Shown here: one piece after another, positions 1-6,403 of the stretch
Layout of the letters: each line of letters opens with the position of its first letter
Position numbering within the stretch: position 1 is the stretch's first letter
Source: Chloroflexia bacterium
Lineage (GTDB): Bacteria; Chloroflexota; Chloroflexia; Thermomicrobiales; JALYUS01
Assembly (NCBI GenBank): GCA_025924435.1
Contig: JAICIL010000172.1
Coordinates: 1 to 9,298 of the forward strand
Direction of reading: 5' to 3'
Length of the DNA stretch: 9,298 nucleotides
The notes under the pieces: generated by a model
Database searches by the model: none
The model's input: the letters and a program-made list of their open reading frames with translations, nothing else
What the model was told of the DNA's origin: nothing
Program-made: the position numbers and the translations under genes

Positions 1-105
1 CCCCCCAACACCCCGGGGGTGGGGGGGGGGGCGGCCCGCCCGCCCTCGCGGCGGGGGGCCCGCCTCCCCCCCGCCACCACCGAGATGTTCAAAAGGATCG
101 GCGCG
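1..105. other. Low-complexity G/C tract, no gene
   Basis: The first ~80 bases are almost only C and G, with long homopolymer runs (an 11-12 G run near position 20-31 and several C runs). No coding frame here resembles a known protein, and the neighbouring oxidoreductase ends at 106. The tract could be a real GC-rich intergenic stretch, but its composition is unlike the rest of the window and also looks like poor sequence at a contig edge. I see no terminator, RNA gene or repeat copy that can be supported in it. Confidence 0.5.
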
Positions 106-1308
106 TCACGCCCCGGCCAGTGGCGCGATAGGCGCGCGACACCCTTGCTCGGAGGACGCGACAATCGCGTCGCAGATCACCGCCGCCTGGTAGCCGTCCG
201 CGAAGGTCGCGCCGATCGGCGCGACCTCGTTCGCGCCCGTCACCGCGCCGAGGAAGTGCGCGACTTCGTGGACGAAGAGATTTTCCCAGCCGATCATATG
301 CCCCTGCGGCCACCAGTATTTCCAGTACGGGTGCGACGCCTCGCTGACGAGGACGGTCGTGAACCCCGTCGAGTTCTCCGGCTGTTGGTCGGGCAGATGG
401 ACTTCCAATTCGTTGAGCCGTTCGAGGTTGAAGGCGATGCTGCCGTGCTCGCCGTTGATCTCAAAGACGTTGTGATTCTTCCGGCCAAGCGCGAAGCGGG
501 AGGCTTCCAATGTGCCGAGCGCGCCATTCTCGAACTCGACGACCGCCGCGAAGGCGTCGTCCACGTCCACGCGCCGCCGCTTCCCCTCGCTATCCGTCCG
601 CTCCGGGATGAAGGTGCGCGTCACGGCGGTGACGGCCGCCATCTCGCCGACGAGGAAACGACCGAGGTCAATGATGTGCGCGCCGAGGTCTCCGAGCACG
701 CCGCTCCCCGCGACATCCTTCTGGAGCCGCCAGACCATCGGGAAATTGGGGTCGAGGATCCACTCCTGCAAGTACCGGGCGCGAAAGTGATAGATGCGGC
801 CCAGCGCGCCGGATTGGATGAGGTCGCGCGCGTGGAGCACGGCGGGCACGAAGCGGTAGTTGAAGGCGCAGAGATGCTTGACGCCCGCCTTGTTCACCGC
901 GTCGAGCATCTGCTTCGCCTCGCCGGCGCTGCGGCCGAGCGGCTTCTCGCAAATGACATGCTTGCCCGCCTCGGCGGCGGCGATGGACGGCTCGGCGTGG
1001 AGGTTGTTCGGGCCGCAGTTGTCGAAAACCTGCACCTCCGGGTCGTCCACAACCGCGCGCCAGTCCGTCACGGCGCGGGCGAAGCCGTAGCGCGCGGCGG
1101 CCGTCCGCACCGGCTCCTCGGAACGCCCGGCGATGCTCACCAATTTCGGCAGGGCGGGCGGCGGCCAGAAGATGTACGGCATCTGCTTGTAGCCGTTCGC
1201 GTGCGCCTTCCCCATGAACGCGTAGCCGAGCATGCCGATGCCGATCTCCGGCACGTCGCGCATCTCCGCCGCGTTGCCCATCGTCACGAACCCGACATCT
1301 TTCGGCAT
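106..1308 (-). CDS. Gfo/Idh/MocA family NAD(P)-dependent oxidoreductase
   Basis: A 400-residue cytoplasmic dehydrogenase of the glucose-fructose oxidoreductase / inositol dehydrogenase / MocA type. The N-terminal Rossmann fold shows the dinucleotide loop GIGMLG (residues 23-28, then AFMGKAH). The family signature CEKPLG is at 120-125, with Lys122 the expected catalytic lysine. NYRFVPAV (150-157) and DLGAHIIDLGRFLVGE (207-222, the DxGxHxxDL pattern with the usual His) mark the substrate-binding C-terminal domain. Length is normal for the family. The start at 1308 is chosen because GGAGGGAG lies 6 nt upstream; Met16 (at 1263) would also leave the fold intact but has GGAG too close to it. The substrate cannot be read from sequence: members act on inositols, sugars and sugar derivatives. 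The gene follows pccA on the same strand after a 200-bp repeat-bearing gap and has no obvious metabolic link to it, so it is probably its own unit. A TAGAAT box lies upstream (1354-1359) without a convincing -35. Confidence 0.9.
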   Translation of the reverse strand: MPKDVGFVTMGNAAEMRDVPEIGIGMLGYAFMGKAHANGYKQMPYIFWPPPALPKLVSIAGRSEEPVRTAAARYGFARAVTDWRAVVDDPEVQVFDNCGPNNLHAEPSIAAAEAGKHVICEKPLGRSAGEAKQMLDAVNKAGVKHLCAFNYRFVPAVLHARDLIQSGALGRIYHFRARYLQEWILDPNFPMVWRLQKDVAGSGVLGDLGAHIIDLGRFLVGEMAAVTAVTRTFIPERTDSEGKRRRVDVDDAFAAVVEFENGALGTLEASRFALGRKNHNVFEINGEHGSIAFNLERLNELEVHLPDQQPENSTGFTTVLVSEASHPYWKYWWPQGHMIGWENLFVHEVAHFLGAVTGANEVAPIGATFADGYQAAVICDAIVASSEQGCRAPIAPLAGA

Positions 1309-1380
1309 CGCCCACTCCCTCCCGCGTCATGGCGTCTCGCACGATTGCGAGGCATTCTACCGCATGACGGACACACGGTT

Positions 1381-1491
1381 TGAACCACAGAGACACAGAG
1401 GACACGGAGGGGGAAGGAGGGAGGATGCAGATATTGCTTCCCCTCTCACATCTCTTCTCTTTCTCTGTGTCCTCTGTGTCTCTGTGGTTCA
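1381..1491. repeat. Interspersed inverted repeat (CACAGAGACACAGAGG type)
   Basis: The left arm (1381-1409, beginning TGAACCACAGAGACACAGAG) and right arm (1463-1491, ending CTCTGTGTCTCTGTGGTTCA) are reverse complements over 29 bases with one mismatch (position 26 of the arm). The 53-bp loop contains a smaller pair, GGGGAAG (1410-1416) and CTTCCCC (1437-1443). The arm belongs to a repeat type I recognise from many environmental bacterial genomes, where it is often mistranslated as a peptide beginning NHRDTEDTE. Here it fills the space between the pccA stop (17 nt away) and the oxidoreductase. The RNA would fold into a long hairpin that might act as a 3' end signal for pccA, but there is no U-tract, so terminator function is only inference. 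Confidence 0.9.
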
Positions 1492-1508
1492 GTTCTCCGG
1501 CACCGAGG

Positions 1509-3260
1509 CTATTCGGCGAAGGTGACGAGGGGTGCGCCGAGTTGCACGGTCGCGCCGGGTTCGACGTGGACGGCCTGGACGACGCCGTCCCGGTCCGCCT
1601 GCACCTCGTTTTCCATCTTCATCGCCTCGATGACGGCGATCACCGACCCGGCGGTGACGGCCTGCCCGGCGGCGACCGGCATGCGGACGAGGACGCCCTG
1701 AATCGGGCTGGCAATCGTCCCGTTCCCGCCCGCGCCGCCATTCCGCGTCCGATCCAGCCGGGGCGACGGGCGGCGGGCGGATTGAGGAGCATTCACCAAT
1801 GCAGATTCAAGGCCGTAGACGCGCACGCGCCGTCGCTCACCCGCGATCTCCGCCGTCACGAGGCGGCCCGGATCCGGCGGCGGCGCGGGCACCGGGTCCG
1901 GCTGCGGCGCGAGCGCGGCGAGCACATCGGTCGCCTCGATGAACTGCGTCGTCGCGGCCCCGTCGCGGAAGACCGGCGCGGCGAGCGCCGCCCGGTGGAA
2001 GGGGATCGTCGTCGGCACACCGGCGATCTCGTAGGCGGCGAGCGCCGCCTCCATGCGCGCGATGGCCGCCGCGCGGTCCGCGCCGTGCGCGATCAGTTTC
2101 GCGACGAGCGAGTCGTACTGCGTGGGGATCGCATCGCCCGCGCGGTAGCCGCCGTCCACGCGGACACCGTCGCCCGTCGGCTCGCGATAGCGCGTCAGGA
2201 GGCCGGGCAGGGGCTGGAAGCGGCGGGCGGGGTCCTCTGCGACGATGCGGCACTCGATGGCGTGCCCGGTGGCGGTGATGTCACCTTGCGCGAGCGTCAG
2301 CGGTTCGCCGAGCGCGATCCGCAACTGCCACTGGACGATGTCCACACCCGTGACCATTTCCGTGACGGGGTGCTCGACCTGGACGCGCGTGTTCATTTCG
2401 AGGAAGGAGACCTCGCCGCCCTGCTCGATGAACTCGACCGTCCCCGCGCTGACGTAGCCGACGCTGCGCGCGAGGGCGACGGCCGCTTCGGTGATCCGGT
2501 CGCGCGCCTCCGGGGTGATGCCGGGCGCAGGCGATTCCTCGATCAGTTTCTGGTGCCGCCGCTGCACCGAACAATCGCGCTCGCCGAGATGGACGGCGTT
2601 GCCGTGCGCGTCCGCGAGCACCTGCACTTCGATGTGCCGGGGCGTCGGGAAGTATCGTTCGAGATAGACCGCCGCATTGCCGAACGACCGCGCGCCCTCC
2701 CGCGCCGCCCCCTCCAATGCCGCCGCCAAATCCTCGGCGCGCTCGACGACGCGGAAGCCGCGCCCGCCGCCGCCGCCCGCCGCCTTCACCGCGAGCGGGT
2801 AGCCGTGTTCACCCGCCCACGCGCGCGCGACCGCGATGTCGCTCACAGCATCCGCCGTGCCGGGCACGATCGGCACGCCCGCATCGGCGGCGATCCGGCG
2901 CGCGGCCACTTTGTCGCCCATCGCGCGGATCACCTCGGCGCGCGGCCCGACGAAGGCGATCCCCGCCGCCGCGCACGCCTCGGCGAGCGCCGGGTTCTCG
3001 GAGAGGAAGCCGTAGCCGGGGTGGAGGAGCGTCGCGCCGGATCGCCGCGCCGCGCCGATCAGCGCCGGGATGTCGAGATACGGGAGCGCGGCGGTCGTCG
3101 CCTCGATGCGGAAGGCGCGATCCGCCATCTCGACGTGCAGCGCGTCCTGCTCGCCGGGGCCGTAGACGGCGACGCTCGTCAGGCCGAGCGCGCGGCACGC
3201 CCGGATAATCCGGCACGCGATCTCGCCGCGATTTGCAATGAGGACGGTCGCCACACTCAC
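1509..3260 (-). CDS. pccA: Acyl-CoA (propionyl-CoA) carboxylase alpha subunit: biotin carboxylase + biotin carrier
   Basis: A 583-residue subunit that carboxylates its own biotin with ATP and bicarbonate and passes it to the beta carboxyltransferase. The biotin carboxylase domain spans residues 1-~447. The visible key residues fall at the same numbers as remembered for E. coli AccC: Lys159 in KAAGGGGGRGF (159-169), Lys238 in HQKLIEE, Glu276, Glu288/Asn290/Arg292 in EMNTRVQVEHP, and Arg338 in ECRIVAED. A Pro/Ala-rich linker (~450-465) and a short region follow. The C-terminal biotinyl domain (~516-583) carries EAMKMEN with the biotinylated Lys548 (codon 1617-1619). The total length suits compact bacterial alpha chains (AccA3-like), shorter than mitochondrial PccA. 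The start is GTG at 3260: AAAGGAG lies 9 nt upstream and the protein then begins MSVATVLIANRGEIA, as in the family; an upstream ATG (3311) would add 17 unrelated residues. The partner gene pccB lies upstream beyond the disrupted gene and mobile element. Acetyl-CoA or mixed acyl-CoA use cannot be excluded; propionyl is inferred from the mutase neighbour. Confidence 0.93.
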   Translation of the reverse strand: MSVATVLIANRGEIACRIIRACRALGLTSVAVYGPGEQDALHVEMADRAFRIEATTAALPYLDIPALIGAARRSGATLLHPGYGFLSENPALAEACAAAGIAFVGPRAEVIRAMGDKVAARRIAADAGVPIVPGTADAVSDIAVARAWAGEHGYPLAVKAAGGGGGRGFRVVERAEDLAAALEGAAREGARSFGNAAVYLERYFPTPRHIEVQVLADAHGNAVHLGERDCSVQRRHQKLIEESPAPGITPEARDRITEAAVALARSVGYVSAGTVEFIEQGGEVSFLEMNTRVQVEHPVTEMVTGVDIVQWQLRIALGEPLTLAQGDITATGHAIECRIVAEDPARRFQPLPGLLTRYREPTGDGVRVDGGYRAGDAIPTQYDSLVAKLIAHGADRAAAIARMEAALAAYEIAGVPTTIPFHRAALAAPVFRDGAATTQFIEATDVLAALAPQPDPVPAPPPDPGRLVTAEIAGERRRVRVYGLESALVNAPQSARRPSPRLDRTRNGGAGGNGTIASPIQGVLVRMPVAAGQAVTAGSVIAVIEAMKMENEVQADRDGVVQAVHVEPGATVQLGAPLVTFAE

Positions 3261-3281
3261 CCTGCTCCACTCCTTTGGGCG

Positions 3282-3311
3282 ATTATGGCGCATCGAAGCG
3301 CGTGCGGGCAA
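3282..3311 (-). promoter_or_regulatory. Candidate promoter for pccA
   Basis: On the minus strand TTGCCC (3306-3311) is followed after 18 nt by CATAAT (3282-3287), 4/6 and 5/6 matches to the sigma-70 consensus. Initiation would fall near 3275, just at the AGGAG ribosome site (3270-3274), which is uncomfortably close. It matters because the mobile element now separates pccA from its upstream operon. This is a by-eye match only. Confidence 0.22.
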
Positions 3312-3373
3312 ATATCAGGAGACGATTACGGCAGATTCCGGGTGTCGTGCTCGATGTGACTATCCCGTGCTAC

Positions 3374-3515
3374 TTAGCTGGACGAGACAGTATGCTCTTC
3401 GCCTGTTGTCAGGAGCACGATTGTAACATTCGGAATTTGCGCGGCGTACTTCCCTGCCATCAGCCGAAATGCTGTTTGATCGGCGAGAAAGAAGAATTTG
3501 TAACCGGCCTGAGCA
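3374..3515 (-). pseudogene. 3' fragment of the interrupted nuclease-like gene
   Basis: The last 44 codons of the disrupted gene, reading AGYKFFFLADQTAFRLMAGK onward to a TAA stop at 3374-3376, plus the 8-bp target duplication at its upstream edge. It has no start of its own: an open frame does run into it from inside the element, but those extra residues are terminal-repeat sequence. Joined across the element, the reading continues in frame from the 5' fragment: ...KLRNAQ then AGYKFFF. The stretch alternates hydrophobic segments (KFFFLAD, NVTIVLL) as in the later strands of a nuclease-type alpha/beta fold. Base composition is clearly lower in GC than pccA, 113 bp downstream. Confidence 0.88.
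3508..3515. repeat. Target site duplication, left copy (CCTGAGCA)
   Basis: The octamer CCTGAGCA directly flanks the left end of the element and recurs directly outside the right end (5993-6000). Eight bases is the usual duplication length for IS256-family insertion. Only one copy is needed to restore the interrupted reading frame. Confidence 0.92.
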
Positions 3516-3538
3516 GGTAGTGTCCACGGGTTTCTGTA
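3516..3538 (+). repeat. Left terminal inverted repeat of the element
   Basis: Begins GGTAGTGTCCACGGG and ends TTTCTGTA. Against the reverse complement of the right end it matches at 19 of 23 positions: position 4 and positions 14-16 differ. The shared blocks GTGTCCACG and TTCTGTA are the likely transposase contacts (inference). Confidence 0.9.
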
Positions 3539-3617
3539 ATTAGCGGTGCCGCTTTGCCAGGCGGCCATCGTCCTCCACGATCGGTGTGGCAACGAACCGA
3601 CGCGAAGGAGGAAGACG

Positions 3618-4832
3618 ATGGCTTATCGACAGCGTACCGGCGTGGCGTCAGCAACACAATCCATCCTGACCGACTATCCCGATTTCTTGCGGTCACTTGT
3701 GGAGCGGGTGGTGCAGGCGGTCCTCGAAGCCGAGATGACCGCACACTTGCGTGCCGAGCCCTATGAGCGCAGCCCCGAACGGCGGGGTTACCGCAACGGC
3801 TACAAGCCGCGCCAACTCAACACCCGCGTCGGCACGCTCTCCCTGCAACTTCCACAAGACCGGGACGGCACGTTCTCGACGCAACTGTTCGCGCGCTACC
3901 AACGCAACGAGAAGGCGCTCGTCCTGGCACTCATGGAGATGTACGTCGAAGGCGTCTCGACCCGCAAAGTGCGCGAGATCACCGAAGTGCTGTGCGGCAC
4001 GACGTTCTCCAAGAGCCTCGTGTCGGAGTTGGCGGGACAGTTGGACGCGGAGTTGGAGGCGTGGCGCAACCGTCGGCTCATCGAGACGACCTATCCCTAC
4101 CTCAGTGTGGATGCCCGCTATGAGCATGTGCGGCAGGGCGGCCAGATCGTCAGCCAAGGCGTGCTCATCGTCGCGGGCGTGCGCGCGGACGGGCATCGCG
4201 AGGTCCTTGCCGTCGAAGTTGCCGATACCGAGAGCGAGGGGACGTATCACCAGCTCTTTCGGGATCTCAAATCACGTGGCCTCAACGGGGTGCGGCTGGT
4301 GACGAGCGACGACCACCGGGGGCTGAAGGCGGCGATCGACCGGCATTTCCACGGCGCGAGTTGGCAACGGTGCCAGGTGCACTTCGCTCGTGATCTCGTC
4401 AAGCTGGTCGGTGCGGGACGACGCGGAGACCTTGCGGCCGATTTGCGCGAGATCTTCGCGGCGACGACGCGGGAGCAGGCGATGGCGCTGGCGGAAGTGG
4501 TGGCGGCACGCTGGGAATCGAGCCATCCCGCGGTCGCGCGGCTCGTGGAGGAAGGGATTGAGGATTGCCTCGCCTGTCTCGCGTTCCCCTTGGCGCATCG
4601 GGCGCGTATCCGCACCACGAACGGCTTGGAGCGATTGCACGAAGAAATCAAGCGGCGGACACAGGTGGTGCGCATCTTCCCCAACACTGCGGCTTGTTTG
4701 CGGCTGGTGACGGCGTTGTGCGTCGAGCAATCGGAGGAGTGGGTCAGTGGGCGGCGCTGCCTCGACATGACTCCGTCGGAGACACCGCTCGGAAAGGATG
4801 GGGGGCACGCGCATCAATCCGCTCCATACTAG
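3618..4832 (+). CDS. IS256-family (mutator-type) DDE transposase
   Basis: A 404-residue transposase that would bind the element's terminal repeats and catalyse cut/copy-out transposition. The N-terminal region (1-~90) includes the family's RGYRNGYKPRQL stretch (56-67). The RNase-H-like catalytic core shows Asp165 in YLSVDARYEHVR (161-172), Asp231 in LVTSDDHRGLKAA (227-239) and Glu338 in TTNGLERLHEEIKRR (333-347). The C-x2-H signature RCQVHFARDL is at 251-260, and VVRIFPN follows the last catalytic residue as usual. Length is normal (about 390-420). The start is ATG 3618, because GAAGGAGG lies 6 nt upstream; the longer in-frame ATG at 3546 sits close to the terminal repeat without such a site. 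No frameshift or internal stop is present, so it is probably functional. The last ~15 residues (rich in Gly, His, Pro) do not resemble the family's usual tail and may be read-through into cargo-side sequence. Confidence 0.95.
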   Translation: MAYRQRTGVASATQSILTDYPDFLRSLVERVVQAVLEAEMTAHLRAEPYERSPERRGYRNGYKPRQLNTRVGTLSLQLPQDRDGTFSTQLFARYQRNEKALVLALMEMYVEGVSTRKVREITEVLCGTTFSKSLVSELAGQLDAELEAWRNRRLIETTYPYLSVDARYEHVRQGGQIVSQGVLIVAGVRADGHREVLAVEVADTESEGTYHQLFRDLKSRGLNGVRLVTSDDHRGLKAAIDRHFHGASWQRCQVHFARDLVKLVGAGRRGDLAADLREIFAATTREQAMALAEVVAARWESSHPAVARLVEEGIEDCLACLAFPLAHRARIRTTNGLERLHEEIKRRTQVVRIFPNTAACLRLVTALCVEQSEEWVSGRRCLDMTPSETPLGKDGGHAHQSAPY

Positions 4833-4844
4833 CGCAAAAACGGT

Positions 4845-4873
4845 TTGCATCCTCACTCGCGTGCAAGTATCAT
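4845..4873 (+). promoter_or_regulatory. Candidate promoter in the gap before the methyltransferase
   Basis: TTGCAT (4845-4850), a 17-nt spacer, then TATCAT (4868-4873). The -10 is 5/6 to consensus, the -35 only 3/6. It lies 13 bp after the transposase stop and about 195 bp before the methyltransferase start, inside the 235-bp gap (4833-5067), which otherwise holds no gene I can support. A small inverted repeat, TTGCA / TGCAA (4845-4849 and 4862-4866), overlaps the spacer and could be an operator or chance. Confidence 0.28.
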
Positions 4874-5067
4874 GCGGTCACTGCGTAACCAGGGCGATAG
4901 GCCTCGTCGCGGCACGAAGTAAGGCCCTTCCGGTCGCATCGGGACGGATTCGCGGCCCCCGCCGTGCGCGGAAGTATCGGATTATCTTCCGTGGATCGGC
5001 GGCATTGGATGGCTGCGTTGCGCTCCCCGTGCGCATCAGGACGGCAATGCAGGAACGGAGGTGCTCC

Positions 5068-5928
5068 ATGGACACAGGAACGCCGGACATGCACGCGTCT
5101 TCGACGGGACAGACGTTCACGGACGCCGCCTGGCTCGACGACCACTTCGAGGCGGCCCGGCCGGAGTACGAGGCGCAGCTGCGCGCGGTCGGCATCCGAC
5201 CCGGCTGGCATGTCCTCGACGCCGCCTGCGGCTCCGGTTCCTTCCTCCCCTGGCTCGCGGACCTGGTCGGCCCGACCGGTCACCTCGCCGCGCTCGACCT
5301 CGCGCCCGACAACGTCGCGGTCGCGGAGCAGCGGGTGGCCGCGGCGGCGCCGCCCTGCCCGGTGGAGGCGCGCGGCGGCACGGTCCTCGCCCTGCCGTAT
5401 GCGGACGGCAGCCTCGACGCCGTCTGGTTCGCCAACACCGCGCAGTACCTGACCGATGCGGAGCTGGTGACGGCGCTGGCGGAGTTCCGCCGGGTGGTGC
5501 GGCCGGGGGGCCTCGTCGCGGTCAAGGAGGCTGATCTAGCCTCCCAGTCCATCGCACCCGCGCCGCCCGGACTCTTCCTGCGGCTCACGGAGGAAGCGGC
5601 GCGGCACGGCGTGGTGCAGGCGGTGGGGACGCTGCGCACCCCGCTGCTCGGCGGCTGGCTGCGGCGGGCGGGGCTGGTGGAGGTCTGGCGGCGCGCGACG
5701 CTGATCGAGCGCTCCCCGCCCCTGGATGCGACGACGCGCCGATTCTGGCGGAACACCCTGACCCTCTTCGCGGCGACCGCCGCGGGGTGGGACGTGCCCG
5801 AAGCGGACCGCGAGGCGTGGGAGGGGCTGCGCGACCCGGACGGACTGGACCGCTTCCTGGACGACCCGGACACATGCCTGATCGATGCGAATGTGCTGGC
5901 GGTCGGCCGCGTGCCCGCGGTAGGCTGA
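5068..5928 (+). CDS. Class I SAM-dependent methyltransferase (passenger gene)
   Basis: A 286-residue cytoplasmic methyltransferase of the UbiE / Methyltransf_11 type. Motif I is VLDAACGSGSF (49-59), the acidic SAM-ribose residue is Asp77 in ALDLAP, and LPYADGSLDAVWFANTAQYL (109-128) and VVRPGGLVAVKE (143-154) match the family's later motifs. The C-terminal ~130 residues form an own substrate region with no motif I can name. It resembles small-molecule methyltransferases; there is no DPPY/NPPY-type motif of amino DNA methyltransferases and no Cys-loop (PCQ) of C5 enzymes. The start is ATG 5068, with GGAGG 6 nt upstream; an upstream in-frame ATG (5047) lacks this. It lies inside the inverted repeats of the IS256-type element, same strand as the transposase, 64 bp from the right end, so it moves with the element. 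The substrate, and whether it serves host, element or resistance, is unknown. Confidence 0.9.
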   Translation: MDTGTPDMHASSTGQTFTDAAWLDDHFEAARPEYEAQLRAVGIRPGWHVLDAACGSGSFLPWLADLVGPTGHLAALDLAPDNVAVAEQRVAAAAPPCPVEARGGTVLALPYADGSLDAVWFANTAQYLTDAELVTALAEFRRVVRPGGLVAVKEADLASQSIAPAPPGLFLRLTEEAARHGVVQAVGTLRTPLLGGWLRRAGLVEVWRRATLIERSPPLDATTRRFWRNTLTLFAATAAGWDVPEADREAWEGLRDPDGLDRFLDDPDTCLIDANVLAVGRVPAVG

Positions 5929-5969
5929 GGGGATACGGGTCCTGAGAAGTCGAACGATGTGGAGGAATC

Positions 5970-5992
5970 TACAGAACTTCGTGGACACAACC
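5970..5992 (-). repeat. Right terminal inverted repeat of the element
   Basis: Read on the minus strand from 5992 it begins GGTTGTGTCCACGAAG and ends TTCTGTA, matching the left end at 19 of 23 positions. It lies 41 bp past the methyltransferase stop, which places that gene inside the element. Confidence 0.9.
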
Positions 5993-6000
5993 CCTGAGCA
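5993..6000. repeat. Target site duplication, right copy (CCTGAGCA)
   Basis: Perfect copy of the octamer at 3508-3515, directly outside the right terminal repeat. Confidence 0.92.
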
Positions 6001-6403
6001 TTGCGGAGTTTCTCGAAATCCTTCATGAATGTCGTCCATTGTTGTGAGCCAAAATCGTTGCCCTTGTACGGAGTAGTCGTCTTAATCTCACCGATTATGC
6101 GTTGCCCGTCTAATGTCCGTTCATCAATATCCAACCCGGGCGCTCCCTGCGCTTTCGCGGCAATGTCGAATGGGCGCATACGGAACTTCTGAGATAAATA
6201 GTCCTTTGCCATTAGACCCGCGACAAAGCTCATGCCATTACTCGCATTACCAGAAATCTCCTTCATTGCGAGGAGAAATTGATACCAGTCCCTGATTGGC
6301 GCGCCGAGGTCCGGGATGCTTTCGCTATCGAGATGCCTCTTAAGTGGTCAAGCCGTTGCCTGATAGATTCCAAATACTGCTGCTCACCGAGCGTTTGCAC
6401 CAT
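5993..6403 (-). pseudogene. 5' part of a small PD-(D/E)XK-like nuclease gene, interrupted by the element and frameshifted
   Basis: The reconstructed product is about 181 residues: roughly 137 from here and 44 from the fragment at 3374-3507. The start is ATG 6403 (MVQTLGEQQYLESIRQRLDHL), with GAAGGAG 7 nt upstream and only 34 nt after the pccB stop. The frame then shifts near 6335-6346: a different frame continues as KRHLDSESIPDLGAPIRDWYQFLLAMKEISG, and one extra base in the TTAA run would join them. The core, PGLDIDERTLDGQRIIGEIKTT, offers D92/D94, E106 and K108, a D-X(n)-E-X-K arrangement typical of PD-(D/E)XK nucleases; the later FFFLAD strand fits such a fold. I infer a restriction-enzyme-like or related nuclease but cannot name a family, and no partner DNA methyltransferase is seen in the window. 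GC is visibly lower than in pccB or pccA, suggesting horizontal origin. Confidence 0.82.

Larger units (their letters stand above)
3516..5992 (+). mobile_element. IS256-family element carrying a methyltransferase passenger gene
   Basis: A 2477-bp element bounded by imperfect 23-bp inverted repeats and an 8-bp direct duplication. Order: left end, 102 bp, transposase (3618-4832), 235-bp gap, methyltransferase (5068-5928), 64 bp, right end. Both genes face the same way. IS256-family elements are usually about 1.2-1.5 kb with one gene, so the extra ~1.1 kb is cargo lying inside the terminal repeats, the arrangement called a transporter IS in insertion-sequence literature. The transposase is uninterrupted, the duplication is perfect and the target reading frame is exactly restored on removal, which argues for a fairly recent insertion. 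The methyltransferase stretch looks more GC-rich than the transposase stretch, suggesting separate origins. I saw no convincing second inverted repeat between the two genes, so cargo-free IS boundaries are not preserved. Confidence 0.92.

Noticed and set aside
19..1383. 454-codon plus-strand open frame opposite the oxidoreductase
   Set aside because: Arg/Ala-rich shadow of a clear Gfo/Idh/MocA gene on the minus strand; no domain of its own, and it starts in the low-complexity tract.
1380..3359. 659-codon plus-strand open frame beginning MNHRDTEDTE
   Set aside because: The beginning is translated interspersed repeat and the rest is the antisense of pccA; a well-known kind of false ORF in GC-rich genomes.
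3374..3592. 72-codon minus-strand ORF as a complete small gene
   Set aside because: Its first ~28 codons are element end sequence; only the last 44 belong to the interrupted gene.
4833..4880. A right end of a simple, cargo-free IS256 element just after the transposase
   Set aside because: The best alignment of this region to the left terminal repeat is about chance level and has no matching duplication, whereas 5970-6000 gives both a 19/23 repeat and a perfect 8-bp duplication.
5068..5928. The methyltransferase as the DNA-modifying partner of the broken nuclease (a restriction-modification pair)
   Set aside because: It lies inside the later-inserted element, on the opposite strand, and lacks DNA methyltransferase motifs such as NPPY/DPPY or PCQ.
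5280..6266. 328-codon minus-strand open frame starting MKEISGNASNG
   Set aside because: Only the first ~91 codons are real (target gene). Beyond 5993 it reads through the terminal repeat and the antisense of the methyltransferase, giving a Ser/Arg-rich false tail.
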